A stretch of 64,000 nt of DNA from assembly GCA_024291935.2 (NCBI GenBank), contig CM044317.1:66578730-66642729 (forward strand), read 5' to 3'. Positions 10,370-23,107 of the stretch are shown piece after piece (positions within the stretch are counted from its first letter, which is position 1; every line of letters begins with the position of its first letter). The notes beneath the pieces were generated by a model. That model made no database searches, had not been told where the DNA came from, and saw nothing but the letters and a program-made list of their open reading frames with translations. The DNA is from Okapia johnstoni (Eukaryota; Chordata; Mammalia; Artiodactyla; Giraffidae). Position numbers and translations under genes: made by a program.

Positions 10370-10480
10370 CTCTGGTCTTGGAGCCGGGGTCACTGGGTCC
10401 TAATCCTAGCTCTGACACTCATCAACTGAAGGAGAAAAATCTCTATGGACCTCAACCTTACCTAATAAGAGCCTTCTCAA
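10370..10480 (+). mobile_element. MIR-like fragment
   Basis: 'gagccggggtcactgggtcc taatcctagctctgacactcat' followed by 'ctctatggacctcaacctta' and 'cctaataag' follows the MIR core layout. It is old and degenerate. Confidence 0.5.
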
Positions 10481-11312
10481 ACTCTCAACTTTCACACTAC
10501 ATTCATGGTAAATCAAATTATAAAAATAAATGCATGAAAAGTAAGTTTTGACAGATGGATCATTTTCATATCCCTTAGTTATCCTGGATGATCCAACAAT
10601 AAACTCCTGGAAATGTAAAGTTTGATAGCTTCACAAACTCAGCCCGTGAATGTTTTGCTATAAGCTTTAATATTGAGGCCACATTATTAAATACCAAAGG
10701 GAATTTAGGCTAAAGACATTTTGGAGAGAAATTAGTTTAGCTGTCTCTCTCTTAAAAAAAAAAAAAGGAAAAGTAATTTTATCTTTGCTTTTCACATTTG
10801 TCTGCATTGTGAATCTAGAACTATTTTATTTATTGTTGATATTTGTAATTTCTTTCCACAAATTCACTCCTAAATAAAATGCCCATCTTTTGGTAAGCCT
10901 GCTTATAGCTAGATTTATAAATCACCTAGGTTTAGAGAGAAACTAGGTTTCTTAATCTCCTTTTGAAAGCTGTCTTTATATAAAAAATGTATTGACGAAA
11001 TATTGACTCTTCTTTTTCTGTAAATGAGAGATGAATGCCAGCCAAACAAAAAGCTAACACCAGGGTACCTTTTTTTGCACTTCCTTAAGTTTCTTTTTTC
11101 CTCAAGATGAATCATGTTTTTGAACTTTAGATCTTTACTTTTCATTTTTGAAATTTCAGTGATGAAAATGTTTACATGAGGTATATAAAAGCATGATGTC
11201 TGTCTTTATATTAACAAGAGGTCAGAGAGAAGTATTAGAATGGCCAGAGAGAAGAATCAGATTTCCCATGAGTCTTCTGTCTCACACCATGGAATCTAGG
11301 CAAGCAATAGTA
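10481..11312. other. Unassigned AT-rich DNA
   Basis: No gene or confident repeat is recognised. There is a poly(A) run near 10753-10765. Confidence 0.35.
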
Positions 11313-11323
11313 AATAAAATGTG

Positions 11324-11529
11324 CCTGAGTGCTTAGTCGTGTCCGATTCTTTGTGAACCTTTGGACTGAAGCTCACCAGGCTCCTCTGTCCATGGGGTTT
11401 TAAAGGCAAGAATACTGGATCTGGTTGCCATCTACTTCTCCAGGTGATATTCCTGACCCAGGGATTGAACCCTCCTCTCCTGCATTCAAGGGGAATTCTT
11501 TACCTGCTGAGCCATCGAGGAAGCCCTTG
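11324..11529 (-). mobile_element. Bov-tA SINE with target-site duplication
   Basis: This is a near complete antisense Bov-tA from the tail ('gagtgcttagtcgtgtccg') to the head ('gagccatcgaggaagccc'). It is bounded by an 11-bp direct repeat, aataaaatgtg at 11313-11323 and 11530-11540. Confidence 0.93.
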
Positions 11530-11540
11530 AATAAAATGTG

Positions 11541-11814
11541 GTGAAACCAAAAAAAAAAAAAAAATTACCTAGTCAACTTTCATCTCTAAAAACAAAACTG
11601 TCTTCTTTCATCCCTGTGGGTCAGCTTTGAAGCAGCCAAGCTTTCCTCCAGAGGTTCCTGGTAACTACCTCTGATGCTCTTTGCTGATAAAATTTAAATT
11701 ACCCTCCCTTCAAAACTATGTGGAGGCTTTCACTTCATATGTGCTGAAGTAAAGAAAAATGTATCTTGGTTCAGGAGTTTAGTTTTTATGTTAGGAACTG
11801 TTACATAAAAAAAA
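11541..11814. other. Unassigned DNA with a poly(A) run
   Basis: An A-rich run lies at about 11549-11565. No gene is recognised. The text quality changes abruptly at the right edge. Confidence 0.35.
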
Positions 11815-12189
11815 GAAGTGTTTCTTTGAAAATTTTAAGGGTTTTGGCCCCCTTTTTGCCCTTTAAAAAGTGGTGAAAAAAACCCCAAGGGCCCATACAT
11901 TATTAAAAGAAAAAAGCACCCCGCGAAAAAATAAAAGAAAAGTAAATAAAAAGGAAAAGGGGAAAAGGGGAAAAAGCCAGGGCCCCGTATCAGAAAATAC
12001 TCAGGGAAAAATTTTTTTTTGGAAAAGTTCATTGGGGGATTAAAAGATCTGAAGAACTGCCTGCACGTTTTTTTAAAATAGAAAGAACTTTAAAAAAGGA
12101 ACTCCAAGTCGGAAGGGGTTGGACACAGAGCAAATTTAAAGGAATTATATTTTAAGAAGGGGGAAAAATTCCCAAAATAAAAGTACAAG

Positions 12190-12335
12190 AAAAAGTGCAT
12201 GAACCCCTTGAGCCCCCCATGTAAAACCCACTCCAGTTTCTTTCCTGGAAAATTTCCCAGGGGGAAAAAGGGGGCCTGGGGGCTCCCGCTGGGGGGGTCG
12301 CACAGAGTGGGGACAAAACTCAAGCGCCCTTAGCC
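12190..12335 (+). mobile_element. Distorted Bov-tA SINE body
   Basis: 'acccactccagtttctttcc', 'tggaaaatttccca' and 'ggtcgcacagagtgggga' occur in Bov-tA order, but with homopolymer-type changes. It lies in the anomalous block. Confidence 0.65.
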
Positions 12336-14514
12336 AGCATAGCTCACTTTTTTTGGGCCCTGAAACCCTGTCAGGGGTTTTTCATTGTTTTGCTCATCAG
12401 GAAATCCCGGGGAACGGGGAGGGCCTTAATTTACATTTTTCCAAAGGGGGCCCCCGGGTTATACCCGGCTTATTTCTAACCCCCCCAAAGTGGGAAACTC
12501 GGGTTGTAGTTGACCCTTGGAATCAAAAAGGGTTTCGGTGAAAGGTACTTTTGAGATTCAGCCCCCCTTAACTTTTGATAGTGGGGTGTTTAAGCAGAAG
12601 GAAATCTTTGCAGCTAGTTTTTGGGAAAGGGCAGTGCCCCCTTTGGACAAAGGGGAAATTTGTTTCAATTAAAAAATTTTTTTGAATTTGTTCATAAAAT
12701 CTTCTTTTAACCCACTAGATTCAAAATAAAAAGGGGAATTTCAGAGGATCTTTTACGAAACCCCAGCGGCCTTAAAACAAATTTTTTTTCCCCCTAATTG
12801 AAAAATTCTCTTTTGAATCTACCCCTTTAAACCCCAAAAAGGTAAAAATGCCAAAATTTCCTCTAAAAATAAAAAAATTTAAAAACCTTTACTTTTCCGG
12901 CCCTTTTGATGGGCCCGCCCCCTCTTAAAATCCTTTGATTAAATTCTATTTCAGAGGCAGGCTCAAATTACTTATTTAAAATCTTTCCTTGAAGTAAGGG
13001 GTTGTAAGGCCCTTTTTTCCGGGGGCTCGGGGTTGGGGGAAGAAAATTTTAACTTTTTAAAAAGAAAGGAAAAAATGCTTTTTTCCCCCGGTTTGATTTT
13101 GGGAAGTTTAACAGCACAAAACTTTTTCCGTTGCTTCCACTATTCCCTTTAAAATTTCCCGGGGTTTCATATATGGGGTTTTTTCAAAAGTGTTTTCCCC
13201 CATTAACCCCCTTTTCTTCTTCTTTGCCAAATGGACAATTTTATTTTCTAAAATTCTTACCTAACTGTGCTAGACTCCCTCAATTTAGACTGTAGAATTT
13301 TCCTTAGAAAAATTTAATTTTTCGCTCTTTAAGTTAAAAATTTTTTTAAAACCATTACTGTTTGAAATTTTGGATTTTTTATTTAGTTTGCTTTTTTCCC
13401 CTTTTTTTCAAGTTTAGTTTCAGGGCCCCCCCGGGAACAGCTTTCGGAAACCTTTCCCCGGGGTTTTAAAAAATTTTTAAGGCTTTTAAATGGGGTCGCA
13501 AAGAGTGGGACTTTCCCTGAGCGACTGCTAAAAATGAACAAAAAGGGTAAAAAAAAATTTTTTCCGGGGTTTTGAAAACTTCTCTTTGAAAACGGGATTA
13601 AGTCAGGATGTCTTCACATATTTTTAAAAAACCTTTTGTTCCAACGTCGGTTTTTGGCCCAAAAAAACCCCACATACAAAACCACACACACCACACTCAA
13701 AAACTTTCCCCTAGCCCCTTTTTCTAAAATTGCTCTTACCTTAATTTTAAAAAAATGTGTTTTTTCTTGACAAATCAAATATGCACACCCCTCTTTGGGG
13801 CTTTCTTGACCTCCCCAGTAACATTAAACCATTTGGGATCCTCACTTTTTCTTAAAATTTTATTTATTTTTTTTTGGCCCTTTTAAACCTTCAATCTCCT
13901 GGCATTTATTCCATCTCTCATAAGCTTTCCGTCCCCAAACAACCAGATTATGTATGTTTGTCAAATTTAAATTGAATTTTTTTAAAAACCTTATGAATTT
14001 CTCAAAATTTGGTTTTTTGGTAAATTTAAAGTATTTTCCATTTTTAAAAAAAAAGCAAAATTCTTCAGGTTCAGCTATGATTTAAAAAATTTGGGAAAAA
14101 CCAAAATCTTTTCTCTTTTTTACAAAAATTTAAAAATTTGGGAATACACTGGAAGTCAAAAATTTTTCCCTTAAACCCCAGGGAGAAAGAAAGGTTGTAA
14201 GACAAACCCTTCAAGCTCAAAACCCTAGAGGATGAAATTCTTGGGAAGGGGGGGCCCAAGTGACTGGGGCCCGTACCCCAAACGCGGGGGGTTGGGGTTT
14301 TTTTAAATTCCTGGTCAGGAAACAAAAATCTAAACATCCCCACAACAGGTTTAAAACCCAAATGTCAAAAACAAACCCAAAAGCACAGCCAAATAAATAA
14401 ATATTTTTCAAAAATCTAGAGACAAGTGAACTCAAAAAGTGTTAGCCAAGATCTGCTTATATAACCACTGGACCCCATAACCCAAGTAGTAATTAACTGA
14501 CAGGGAATTCTTCC

Positions 14515-14745
14515 CAAATTGTTTTGGGGCCCTTTTTTCCCATGGATGGGGACCCGGGAAAGGCCTAAAAGTCCATGGGGCCCAAAAAAAGGTTGGACAG
14601 GGTTGGCGACCTCCCTTTCTTTTTTCAAATTTTTCTTTTGGAGAAGGAAAGGGAAACCCCACCCCAGTGTTCTTCCCAGGAGAATTCCCGGACGAGGGGC
14701 CTGGGGGTGGGGGTCTATGGGGTTTGCAAGAGTGGGAAAATTTTG
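14515..14745 (+). mobile_element. Distorted ruminant SINE body
   Basis: 'ttggagaaggaaagggaaac', 'ccccagtgttcttcccagga' and 'gggtctatggggtttgcaag' follow the Bov-tA order with neighbour-copying base changes. The left part (14520-14610) resembles an antisense Bov-tA, so two copies may abut. Confidence 0.6.
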
Positions 14746-15299
14746 GGGAAAAAAACAACACTCAAAACATTTTTTGGGGGGTTAAGAATTGAAAAATTTT
14801 TTCCTGGGGCCCACAGCCCATAAAAAAGGGCCCACTACCCAAAAAAGGGCCACCACACTTTTTTTTGCAGAAATCCGGGCAAGATTTCATGGTGAAGGGG
14901 GATAAAAAAGATCCCTTTTTTGGCTTTGGAAATGAGGGGGAGAAAAAGGGGCCATTGTGAAAAAGGTACAAAATATCCTCTATATCAAAGTCCCATTCTA
15001 TAAAAAACGGGATTTTAACCAAGCCCCTAAATTCCATTTGGGGGAAAAGTTTTTTCCCCCTTTTGTTTGCCCCTTCCTTCATGCTACCAAAAGAAAAAAA
15101 GGGGAAGCAAAAAAATTTCATGTGAAGGTACAGCCCAGGGCACTGGGCCCATTTCCAAACTGGGGTTTTATTTTTTTAGTTTTGAATTCCCGCCCAAAAC
15201 CCCATTTAACCCCCTTAAACCCCCCAAATCAACGAGTTTTCCAGAAAATTTTCGTTGTTTAAAAGATCTAAAAATTTAAAGCTTGGGGGGGGGGGGGTC

Positions 15300-16335
15300 T
15301 TTTCTGAGCTAGTAGACTGGACACAGCCATGGAAAGAATCAACAACTTTGAAGATGTATCAGTAGAAACTTCCCAAACTGAAATGCAGAGGGGAAAAAAA
15401 AAAATGGGGAAAAATAGAATACCCTGGAGCAATTACCAAAGTTATAGCATATTAGAACTTGAGCACTAGAAGAAGAGAGACTAAAGCAGAAGAAATGCTT
15501 GGAGAAATAATAGTCAAGAATTTTCCACAATTAATGACAAATACAAAAACTCAGTCTTATAAATCTCAGAGAACACCAAACAGGATAAGCACCAGACATC
15601 TACATCTAGGCATGTTATACTCAGAATGCAGAAAACTAAAGACAAAGAGAAAAATCTAGAAAAATGCCAGGGGTGGTTTGGGAGTGGAAGGGCACCTTAC
15701 CATAGAGTAGCAAGGGAAACAATGACAGCAGACTTACTTCCAGAAAGAAAATGAAATAATGTTTATGACAGGAGAATGGCATAATGAAAATGAATTTAGA
15801 CTAATTTAAAATATATATTGCAAACACTACAGGAATTGTAAAAACATTAAAAAGAGATACAACTAACTAGGTAAAGAGTGGAGTGGAAATAAAACCATGT
15901 AAATGCTCAACTGAAACCAGAAGACAGAAAAATAAGAGGAATAAAAAAAGAAGAAAAAGGTAACAAACAGAAAAATAGATAGCAACATAGTAGATATTAA
16001 TCCAGCTATATCTATAATCATTTTAAATGCAAATGACTGAGGTGCACAAGTCACAGATTGTCAGAATAGATTAAAAAACAACAACAATAATAAGACCCAG
16101 CTATATATTGTCTTCAAGAAATCGTTAAACACTCAGGTTAAAAGTAAATGGCAGAGAAGAATATACCATGCTAACATGCATCAAAAGAAAGCAGGTAAAG
16201 CCATGTTAATTTCAGATAAATCACACTTCAGAACAAGGAATATTTTCAAGGATAAACAAAATCATTACATCATAATCACAGAGGTCAAGTCTTTAGGAAG
16301 GCATAACAATCGTAAAGAATTTTAGAATAATTATT
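15300..16335 (+). mobile_element. Old L1 fragment, ORF1 to start of ORF2
   Basis: 15320-15690 resembles the L1/HAL1 ORF1 region ('gaaacttcccaaactgaaat', 'aattttccacaattaatgac', 'agagaacaccaaacaggata'). 16020-16330 resembles the ORF2 N-terminal region ('cagattgtcagaatagatta', 'gacccagctatatattgtct', 'cttcagaacaaggaatattt'). Frames are thoroughly broken. Confidence 0.7.
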
Positions 16336-16856
16336 GTGTGGGAACCAGTGTATGCTCACTATTTAAAACATTAAGCAATACAAAAATAAGGAAAGCTAAA
16401 ATTACATAAAATCTTACTCCCCCCAAATTACCTGCACAACCGCAAAATTACCTGTGTCACTATGAGGTTAGCTCCTGTGAATCTCATTTCAGATCTATGT
16501 AGGTAAATAGAGCAGATAGGAGTAGTGTAGTTTTAAAAAAAGAGCCACAGACAAGATCATTAATCCTTTAATAAAAGTACAAGTTCTCCAAAATCCTTAT
16601 ATTAGGAATAATATTATGTAAACATTAAGAATTTGGAATCATTATATTTCAGTCACAATTTTCTAATATATCTTCGAATGACTCCTGCCTTAAAAATAAG
16701 ATTATGCCTTGTACTCTTCTATCTACCTTTTCCCAATTGCTTCAATTAATTATTCATATAATTTTTCCTCTTCAAGTTTTATAATACTGATGCCATGTTT
16801 TTAAATCCAAATTCAAGTATGTTTGTCCGCCTTCTTTCCTAAAAGCTCACTGTATT
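16336..16856. other. Unassigned AT-rich DNA
   Basis: No gene or confident repeat is recognised. Confidence 0.3.
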
Positions 16857-17424
16857 GATATCCTGTTGCTATGTAACAAAGTAATACAAATTTGGCAGCT
16901 AGAAGCAGCACACATTCATTATTGCATATTTTGCATCGGGTTAGGAGTCCAGGCATGGTCTAGCTGGCTCCTAAGCTCAGGATCTCATGAAACTGGATTC
17001 CAGGTGAGGCCTGGCTGCTCCTCCTAGAGCTTGTCCTCTTCCAACATCAAACAATTATTGGCAGAATTTGGTTACTTATGACTATAGGATCAAGGCCCCC
17101 ATTTTCTTGTTAGCTGTTGACCATTAGCCACTTCTCTTCATTGGCAGATCATAAAGTGTCTGTCTGCTTTCTTTTAGGCTACTAGAGGAATCTCTCTCTG
17201 AAACGTCATGTTCTTTAAAGGCCCCCTTGATAAAGTCAGATCCATACAAGTTAAGCTCTCTTTTGATTAAAACTTAAAGTCAACTAATTAATAACCTAAT
17301 CAAGGAAGTGATATGTTACCATATTTATTAGACCCATCCACACTCAAGAAGAGGGGATTATATAAGGCATATAAACCAGGGCATAAGAATCTTGAAGGGT
17401 CATGTTAGAATTCTTCCTACAATA
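16857..17424 (+). repeat. Ancient mammalian interspersed repeat, family not named
   Basis: The layout 'ctgttgctatgtaacaaagt', 'gtccaggcatggtctagctg', 'gggattatataaggc' matches a widespread old mammalian repeat that starts 'ctgctgcataacaaattacc'. I recognise the pattern but cannot name the family with certainty. A related start occurs at 58089. Confidence 0.5.
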
Positions 17425-19424
17425 CTCATTACAAATCCAGTTCTATTCCTGAATTCCTCTTTGATACACTTATTACTTGGATTTCATCAATGAGTAGTAA
17501 TTACTTTGAGAAAAGATCATATGGGCTATAGTTACTGAGTTCTTACTTCTCTGAGAATGTCTGCCAAATGTCATTTTTACTATGTGATAATTTAGCTATA
17601 CTATAAATGATAACTTATCTGGGTAAATATTTTAGGTCATTTTTGTTTTCCCTTGAAATTTTATAGACTTCCTGGGTGGTACTGAAAATTGTGGAGAAAC
17701 TTGTGATATATGTTATTTGCTACTTCTCAAACTTTATGGGAGACAGAAAAAAATTTGTTTCTTCCTAAATGTCTAAGAAAGTCTTTCTTCCTCAGAAGTT
17801 CGTAATGTATCTAAGATATTCTAACATGTCTTAACTTGGAAGACAATTTCCTCTTTTCTATATCTTAATAGTTTCTTTTTTCCATTAACTTTAATCTCTC
17901 CTTCAAAGACAGCAACTGTCCTTATATTAGCTCATCTTTGGCTTCTAAATTTCTCATCTTCTGTAATTTAAAAAATCTTTTTGTTTATTTTTCTCCATTG
18001 AATTTATTATCCTAGGTATTTATCCCAGGGCAGAAATTCAATATTTTACTCTGTCTTTTCTGCCTCTTGTTGTTTCTAATTTATTGTCAATTTTGTAAAT
18101 GTTGATATTTTGAACTTGATTTGTTTTACTAGCTCTGAAATTTCCCGTTTCATTTTATTTGCTTGTTTAGTGCCTTGTCTTTGACCCATTGTTTTATTGA
18201 TTTTGTATTTTTTATTAAGTTCTATATAACACAAAATATGCTTGGAAAGTTTTCCTCCCATCTTTGGACAATATATTTTTATGAGTGTGTACTTAATCTG
18301 CCGTGCATTGCTGCAGTCCATTGTTTAAGCTTGTTGGTAATTAACATGCCTCTAATCTAAACACTAATATTGTCTGACATATTCAGGATACATTCTTTAT
18401 GACACTCTCATATTTTATCCAAACTACAGTTTGAGGAAAAATCTCCTTTTCTGTTTATCTGCAGTCTGAGAGTTTGTAGTGCTGAAAAAGGGAAGAGGGC
18501 ACATGAAAATAAAAGCACAGCTTTTAAGGAAACTGTCCTCTGTTTTATCTTTGAGATTCTTTTAAATATTCTATAAAGAGCACAATCCATACAACCAGTG
18601 GTATCTTCTGTCATAAAAAACTGGCTCATTGGAAAAGTCAATTTCCTAGAGACCATTTTCAGGTCTGCTAAGATCCTACTCTCAAGGATTTCATTTTCAC
18701 TTTATCTTACCCTGCCAATTCACATTCTTAGTTTGCATCTCTCCAAACTGGGGTTCTAAGTGAGAAAATCTCAGGGTTTTGTCATCTCACCTTCTGTTCT
18801 CATTAGCTCTTCTGGCATGGAGATTGGGATGGCAATAGAATCAGGAACAATTTTGGTGTAAAATTTTCTGCTTTTGTCATAATTTTTCAAAGTTTATAGA
18901 ACAAGACTTTACCACTTCATATTTATTATATACTAGGGGAACTAAAATCAGTGATGAAGATTCGCTCAATTATCTTTACCCCCAAATTTTTATTAGTCTA
19001 ATTCTCTTTTTAAGAGCTGAATTAAAATATTTTCAAAAATCTATCACTTGTTCTAAAATTGTTGAATGCCTCTGTAGCCATAAGCAAAAGGAAGCACTCA
19101 TGTGTTTGATATTAAAATATCCCCAGTTCACAAAGTTATGTGAAAAAGGAAAAATACAAAACAGAGTATATACAATGGGCTTTGTGTGAAAAAAAGGTGT
19201 AATAATGATGTATATGCTGGTGTACTAAGATATTCGTCAGTATCTCTGGAAAGATACATGATGAATTGATGAGTACGGGAGACTTTAGACTATATTATTA
19301 TACTCTGCCTTTTGAATTTTAAACATATGAATACCTTTTTCAAAATTTAGTTAACTTAAAAATGCATTATCATTGCATAATATTTTGAAACCTGTCAAAA
19401 CTATAGCTGCCTTTCTTCCTCTTC
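17425..19424. other. Unassigned AT-rich DNA, 2 kb
   Basis: The T-rich text resembles old antisense LINE sequence in places (17880-18200), but I cannot align it with confidence. No splice-bounded exon or long frame is present. Confidence 0.3.
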
Positions 19425-20073
19425 AAAACTATGATGAGATATCACCTCACACAGGTCAGAATGGTCCTCATAAAAAGTCTACAAACAATAAATGCTGAAA
19501 AGGATGTGGAGAAGAGAGAACACTCTGGCACTGTTGGAGGGAAGATAAATTGATACCACCACTATGGAAGACAGTATGGAGATTCATTAAAAAACTAGGA
19601 ATAAAACCAACATATGACCCAGCAATCCCATTCCTAGGCACATACCCTAAGGAAACCAAAGTTGAAAGAGACACATGTATCCCATTGTTCATCGCAGCAC
19701 TATTTACCATAGCTAGAATATGGAAGCAACCTAGACGTCCATCGACAGATGAATGGATAAAGAAGTTATGTTATATAACATAATGGAATATTACTCAGCC
19801 ATAAAAAGGAACACATTTGAGTCCATTCTAATGAGGTGGATGAACCTACATCCTATTATACAGAGTGAAGTGAGTCAGAAAGAGAAAGATAAATACCACA
19901 TTCTAACACATATATATGAAATCTAGAAAACAGGTGCTGAAAAATTTATTTACAGGATAACAATGGAGAAACAGACATAGAGAATAGACTTATGGACATG
20001 GGGAGAGGGGAGGAGAGGGTGAGATGTATGGAAAGAGTACATGAAAACTTACATTATCTTATGTAAAATAGAT
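19425..20073 (+). mobile_element. L1 3' end, left part, split by BovB
   Basis: The L1 ORF2 C-terminal region runs from 'atgatgagatatcacctcac' through 'ccagcaatcccattcctagg' and 'gaatattactcagccataaa'. It then enters the 3' UTR and is cut within 'gtaaaatagat'. It resumes at 23108 with 'atagatagccagtggga'. The frame 19550-19783 (77 codons) is broken ORF2. Confidence 0.92.
20068..20073 (+). repeat. 6-bp target-site duplication, left copy
   Basis: The sequence atagat at 20068-20073 is repeated at 23108-23113. It flanks the BovB and lies in continuous L1 3' UTR context. Confidence 0.7.
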
Positions 20074-20365
20074 CAGTCAGTTCAGTCGCTCAGTTGTGTC
20101 TGAATCTTTGCGACCCCATGAATCTCAGCACGCCAGGCCTCCCTGTCCATCACTAACTCCTGGAATCTACCTAAACCCATGTCCATCGCATCAGTGATGC
20201 CATCCAGCCATCTCATCCTCTGTCGTCCCCTTCTACTCCTGCCCCCAATCCTTCCTAGCATTAGGATCTTTTCCAATGAGTCAACTCTTCGCATGAGGTG
20301 GCCAAAGTATTGGAGTTTCAGCTTCAACATCAGTCCTTCAAATGAACACCCAGGACTGATCTCCT

Positions 20366-21783
20366 TTAGGATGGACTGATTGGATCTCCTTGCAGTCCAA
20401 GGGACACTAAAGAGTCTTCTCCAACACCACAGTTCAAAAGCATCAATCCACGGTGCTCAGCTATCTTCACCGTCCAACTCTCACATCCATACATGACTAC
20501 TGGAAAAACCATAGCCTTGACTAGATGGACCTTTGTTGGCAAAGTAATATCTCTGCTTTTAAATATGTTATCTAGGTTGGTCATAACCTTCCTTCCAAGG
20601 AGTAAGCATCTTTTAATTTCATGGCTGCAATCACCATCTGCAGTGATTTTGGAGCCCAAAATATAAAGTCTGACAGCATTTCCACTGTTTCCCCATCTAT
20701 TTCCCATGAAGTGATGGGACCAGATGCCATGATCTTAGTTTTCTGAATGTTGAGCTTTAAGTCAACATTTTCACTCTCCTCTTTCACTTTCATTAAGAGG
20801 CTCTTTAGTTCTTCTTCACTTTCTGCCATAAGGGTGGTGTCATCTGCATATCTGAGGTTATTGATATTTCTCCCAGCAATCTTGATTCCAGCATGTGTTT
20901 CTTCCAGCCCAGCATTTCTCATGATGTACTCTGCATATAAGTTAAATAAGCAGGGTGACAATATACAGCCTTGACGTACTCCTTTTCCTACTGTTCCATG
21001 TCCAGCTGTAACTGTTGCTTCCTGACCTGAATACAGGTTTCTCAAGAGACAGGTCAGATGGTCTGGCCTTCCCATTTATTTCAGAATTTTCCATAGTTTA
21101 TTGTGATCCACACAGTCAAAGGCTTTGGCATAGGCAATAAAGCAGAAATAGCTGTTTTTCTGGAACTCTCTTGCTTTTTCGATGATACAGCAGATGTTGG
21201 CAATTTGATCTTTGGTTCCCCTGCCTTTTCTAAAACCAGCTTGAACATCTGGAAGTTCAGAGTTCACGTATTGCTGAAGCCTGGCTTGGAGAATTTTGAG
21301 CATTATTTTACTAGCGTGTGAGATGAGTGCGTTTGTGTGGTAGTTCAAGCATTCTTTGGCATTGCCTTTCTTTGGGATTGGAATGAAAACTGACCTTTTC
21401 CAGTCCTGTGGCCACTGCTGCATTTTTCAGATTTGCTGGCATATTGAGTGCAGCACTTTCACAGCATCATCTTTGAGGATTTGAAATAGCTCAACTGGAA
21501 TTCCATCACCTCCACTAGCTTTGTTCGTAGTGATGCTTTCTAAGGCCCACTTGACTTCACATTCCAGGATGTCTGGATATAGGTGAGTGATCACACCATC
21601 GTGATTATCTGGGTCATGAAGATCTTTTTTGTACATTTCTTCTGTGTATTCTTGCCACCTCTTCCTAATATGTTCTGCTTCTGTTAGGTCCATACCATTT
21701 CTGTCCTTTATTGTGCCCATTTTTGCATGAAATGTTCCCTTGGTATCTCTAATTTTCTTGAAGAGATCTCTAGTCTTTTCCAT
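20366..21783 (-). pseudogene. BovB ORF2 reverse transcriptase remnant in several frames
   Basis: Four overlapping or adjacent frames (21427-21783, 21076-21423, 20581-21075, 20366-20707) together span the reverse transcriptase. Motif A is altered to FIAYAKAFD. Motif B is GVRQGC. Motif C, YADD, is at 20839-20850. A deletion just before motif B removes a short stretch (near 20990). A stop at 21424-21426 and frame changes near 21075 and 20700 inactivate it. Confidence 0.88.
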
Positions 21784-22335
21784 CCTGTTGTTTTCCTCTA
21801 TTTCTTTGCATTGTTCACTAGGAAGGCTTTCTTATCTCTCCTTGCTATTCTTTGGAACTCTGCATTCAGACGGGAATATCTTTCCTTTTCTCCTTTGCTT
21901 TTCACTTCTCTTCTTTTCCCAGATATTTGTAAGGCCTCCTCAGACAGCCATTTTGCTTTTTTGCATTTCTCCTCCTGTACAATGTCACTAACCTCTGTCC
22001 ATAGTTCATCAGGCACTCTATCAGATCTAGTCCCTTAAATCTAGTTCTCACTCCACTGTATAATCATAAGGGATTTGATTTAGGTCATACCTGAGTAGTC
22101 TAGTGGTTTTTCCTACTTTATTAAATTTAAGTCTGAATTTGACAATAAGGAGTTCATGATCTGAGCCACAGTCTGCTCCCGGTCTTGTTTTTGCTGACTG
22201 TATAGAGTTTCTCCATCTATGGCTGCAAAGAATATAATCAATCTGATTTCAGTGTTGACCATCTGGTGATGTCCATGTGTAGAGTCTTCTCTTGTGTTGT
22301 TGGAAGAGGGTGTTTGCTATGACCAGTGCGTTCTC

Positions 22336-22827
22336 TTAGCAAAACTCTATTAGCCTTTTCCCTGCTTCATTCTGTTCTCCAAGGCCAAATTTGGCTGTTA
22401 CTCCAGGTGTTTCCTGACTTCCTACTTTTGCATTCCAGTCCTCTATAATGAAAAGGACATCTTTTTTGGGTGTTAGTTCTAAAAGGTCTTGTAGGTCTTC
22501 ATAGAACCGTTCAATTTCAGCTTCTTCAGTGTTACTGGTGGGGGCATAGACTTGGATTACCGTGATATTGAATGGTTTGCCTTGGAAATGAACAGAAATC
22601 ATTCTGTCGTTTTTGAGATTGCATCCAAGTACTGCATTTCGGACTCTTTTGTTGGCCACGATGGCTACTTCATTTCTTCTAAGGGATTCCTGCCCACAGT
22701 AGTATATATAATGATCATCTGAGTTAAATTCACCCATTCCAGTCCATCTTAGTTCGCTGATTCCTAGAATGTCAATGTTCACTCTTGCCATCTCCTGTTT
22801 GACCACTTCCAAATTGCCTTGATTCAT
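22336..22827 (-). pseudogene. BovB ORF2 endonuclease domain, N-terminal part
   Basis: This 163-codon frame encodes the start of the APE-type endonuclease, which nicks the target DNA for BovB insertion. Visible hallmarks are ISELRWTG, QVYAPTS and DWNAKVGSQETPG. The usual GDWN appears as EDWN. The frame ends at a stop where the family has a glutamine codon. The later SDH catalytic motif is still recognisable in antisense near 22150-22172, but in a region with no long open frame. Confidence 0.88.
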
Positions 22828-23107
22828 GGACCTAACATTCCAGGTTCCTATGCAATATTGCTCTTTACAGCATCAGACTTTGCTTCTATCAACAACCACA
22901 TCCACAGCTGGGTCCTGTTTTTGCTTTGGCTCCATCCCATCATTCTTTCTGGAGTTATTTCTCCACTGATCTCCAGTAGCATATTGGGCACCTACCGACC
23001 TGGGGAGTTCATCTTTCAGTGTCTTATCTTTTTGCCTTTTCATACTGTTCATGGGGTTCTCAAGGCAAGAATACTGAAGTGGTTTGCCATGCCCTTCTCC
23101 AGTGGAG

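Larger units (their letters stand above)
11815..15297. other. Anomalous block, probably low-quality miscalled sequence
   Basis: Runs of three to eight identical bases (aaaa, cccc, gggg, tttt) follow each other almost without break. Single bases appear replaced by their neighbours. Where known repeats can be recognised they are distorted in just that way: SINE body at about 12190-12330, a SINE end at 13487-13530, and a Bov-tA body at about 14520-14745 ('tctatggggtttgcaagagt' where the family has ggggtcgcacagagtcgg). Flanking DNA on both sides reads normally. Open frames in this block should not be trusted. Confidence 0.8.
20074..23107 (-). mobile_element. BovB LINE, near full length, minus strand
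   Basis: This is the longest BovB in the window (3.03 kb). Reading leftwards it has upstream sequence (about 23105-22830), the apurinic-endonuclease-like domain, the linker, the reverse transcriptase, the C-terminal region and the 3' terminus at 20074. It is still 5'-truncated: sequence homologous to its outer end continues further in the fragment at 63346-63690. Several stops and frameshifts break ORF2: a stop at about 22336, a gap 22017-22335, a stop at about 21424, and breaks near 21075 and 20700. Confidence 0.94.

Noticed and set aside
14071..15279. Several overlapping frames of 70-119 codons on both strands
   Set aside because: They lie in the anomalous block where bases look miscalled, and they show no family resemblance. 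Homopolymer-rich text favours proline, phenylalanine, lysine and glycine runs.
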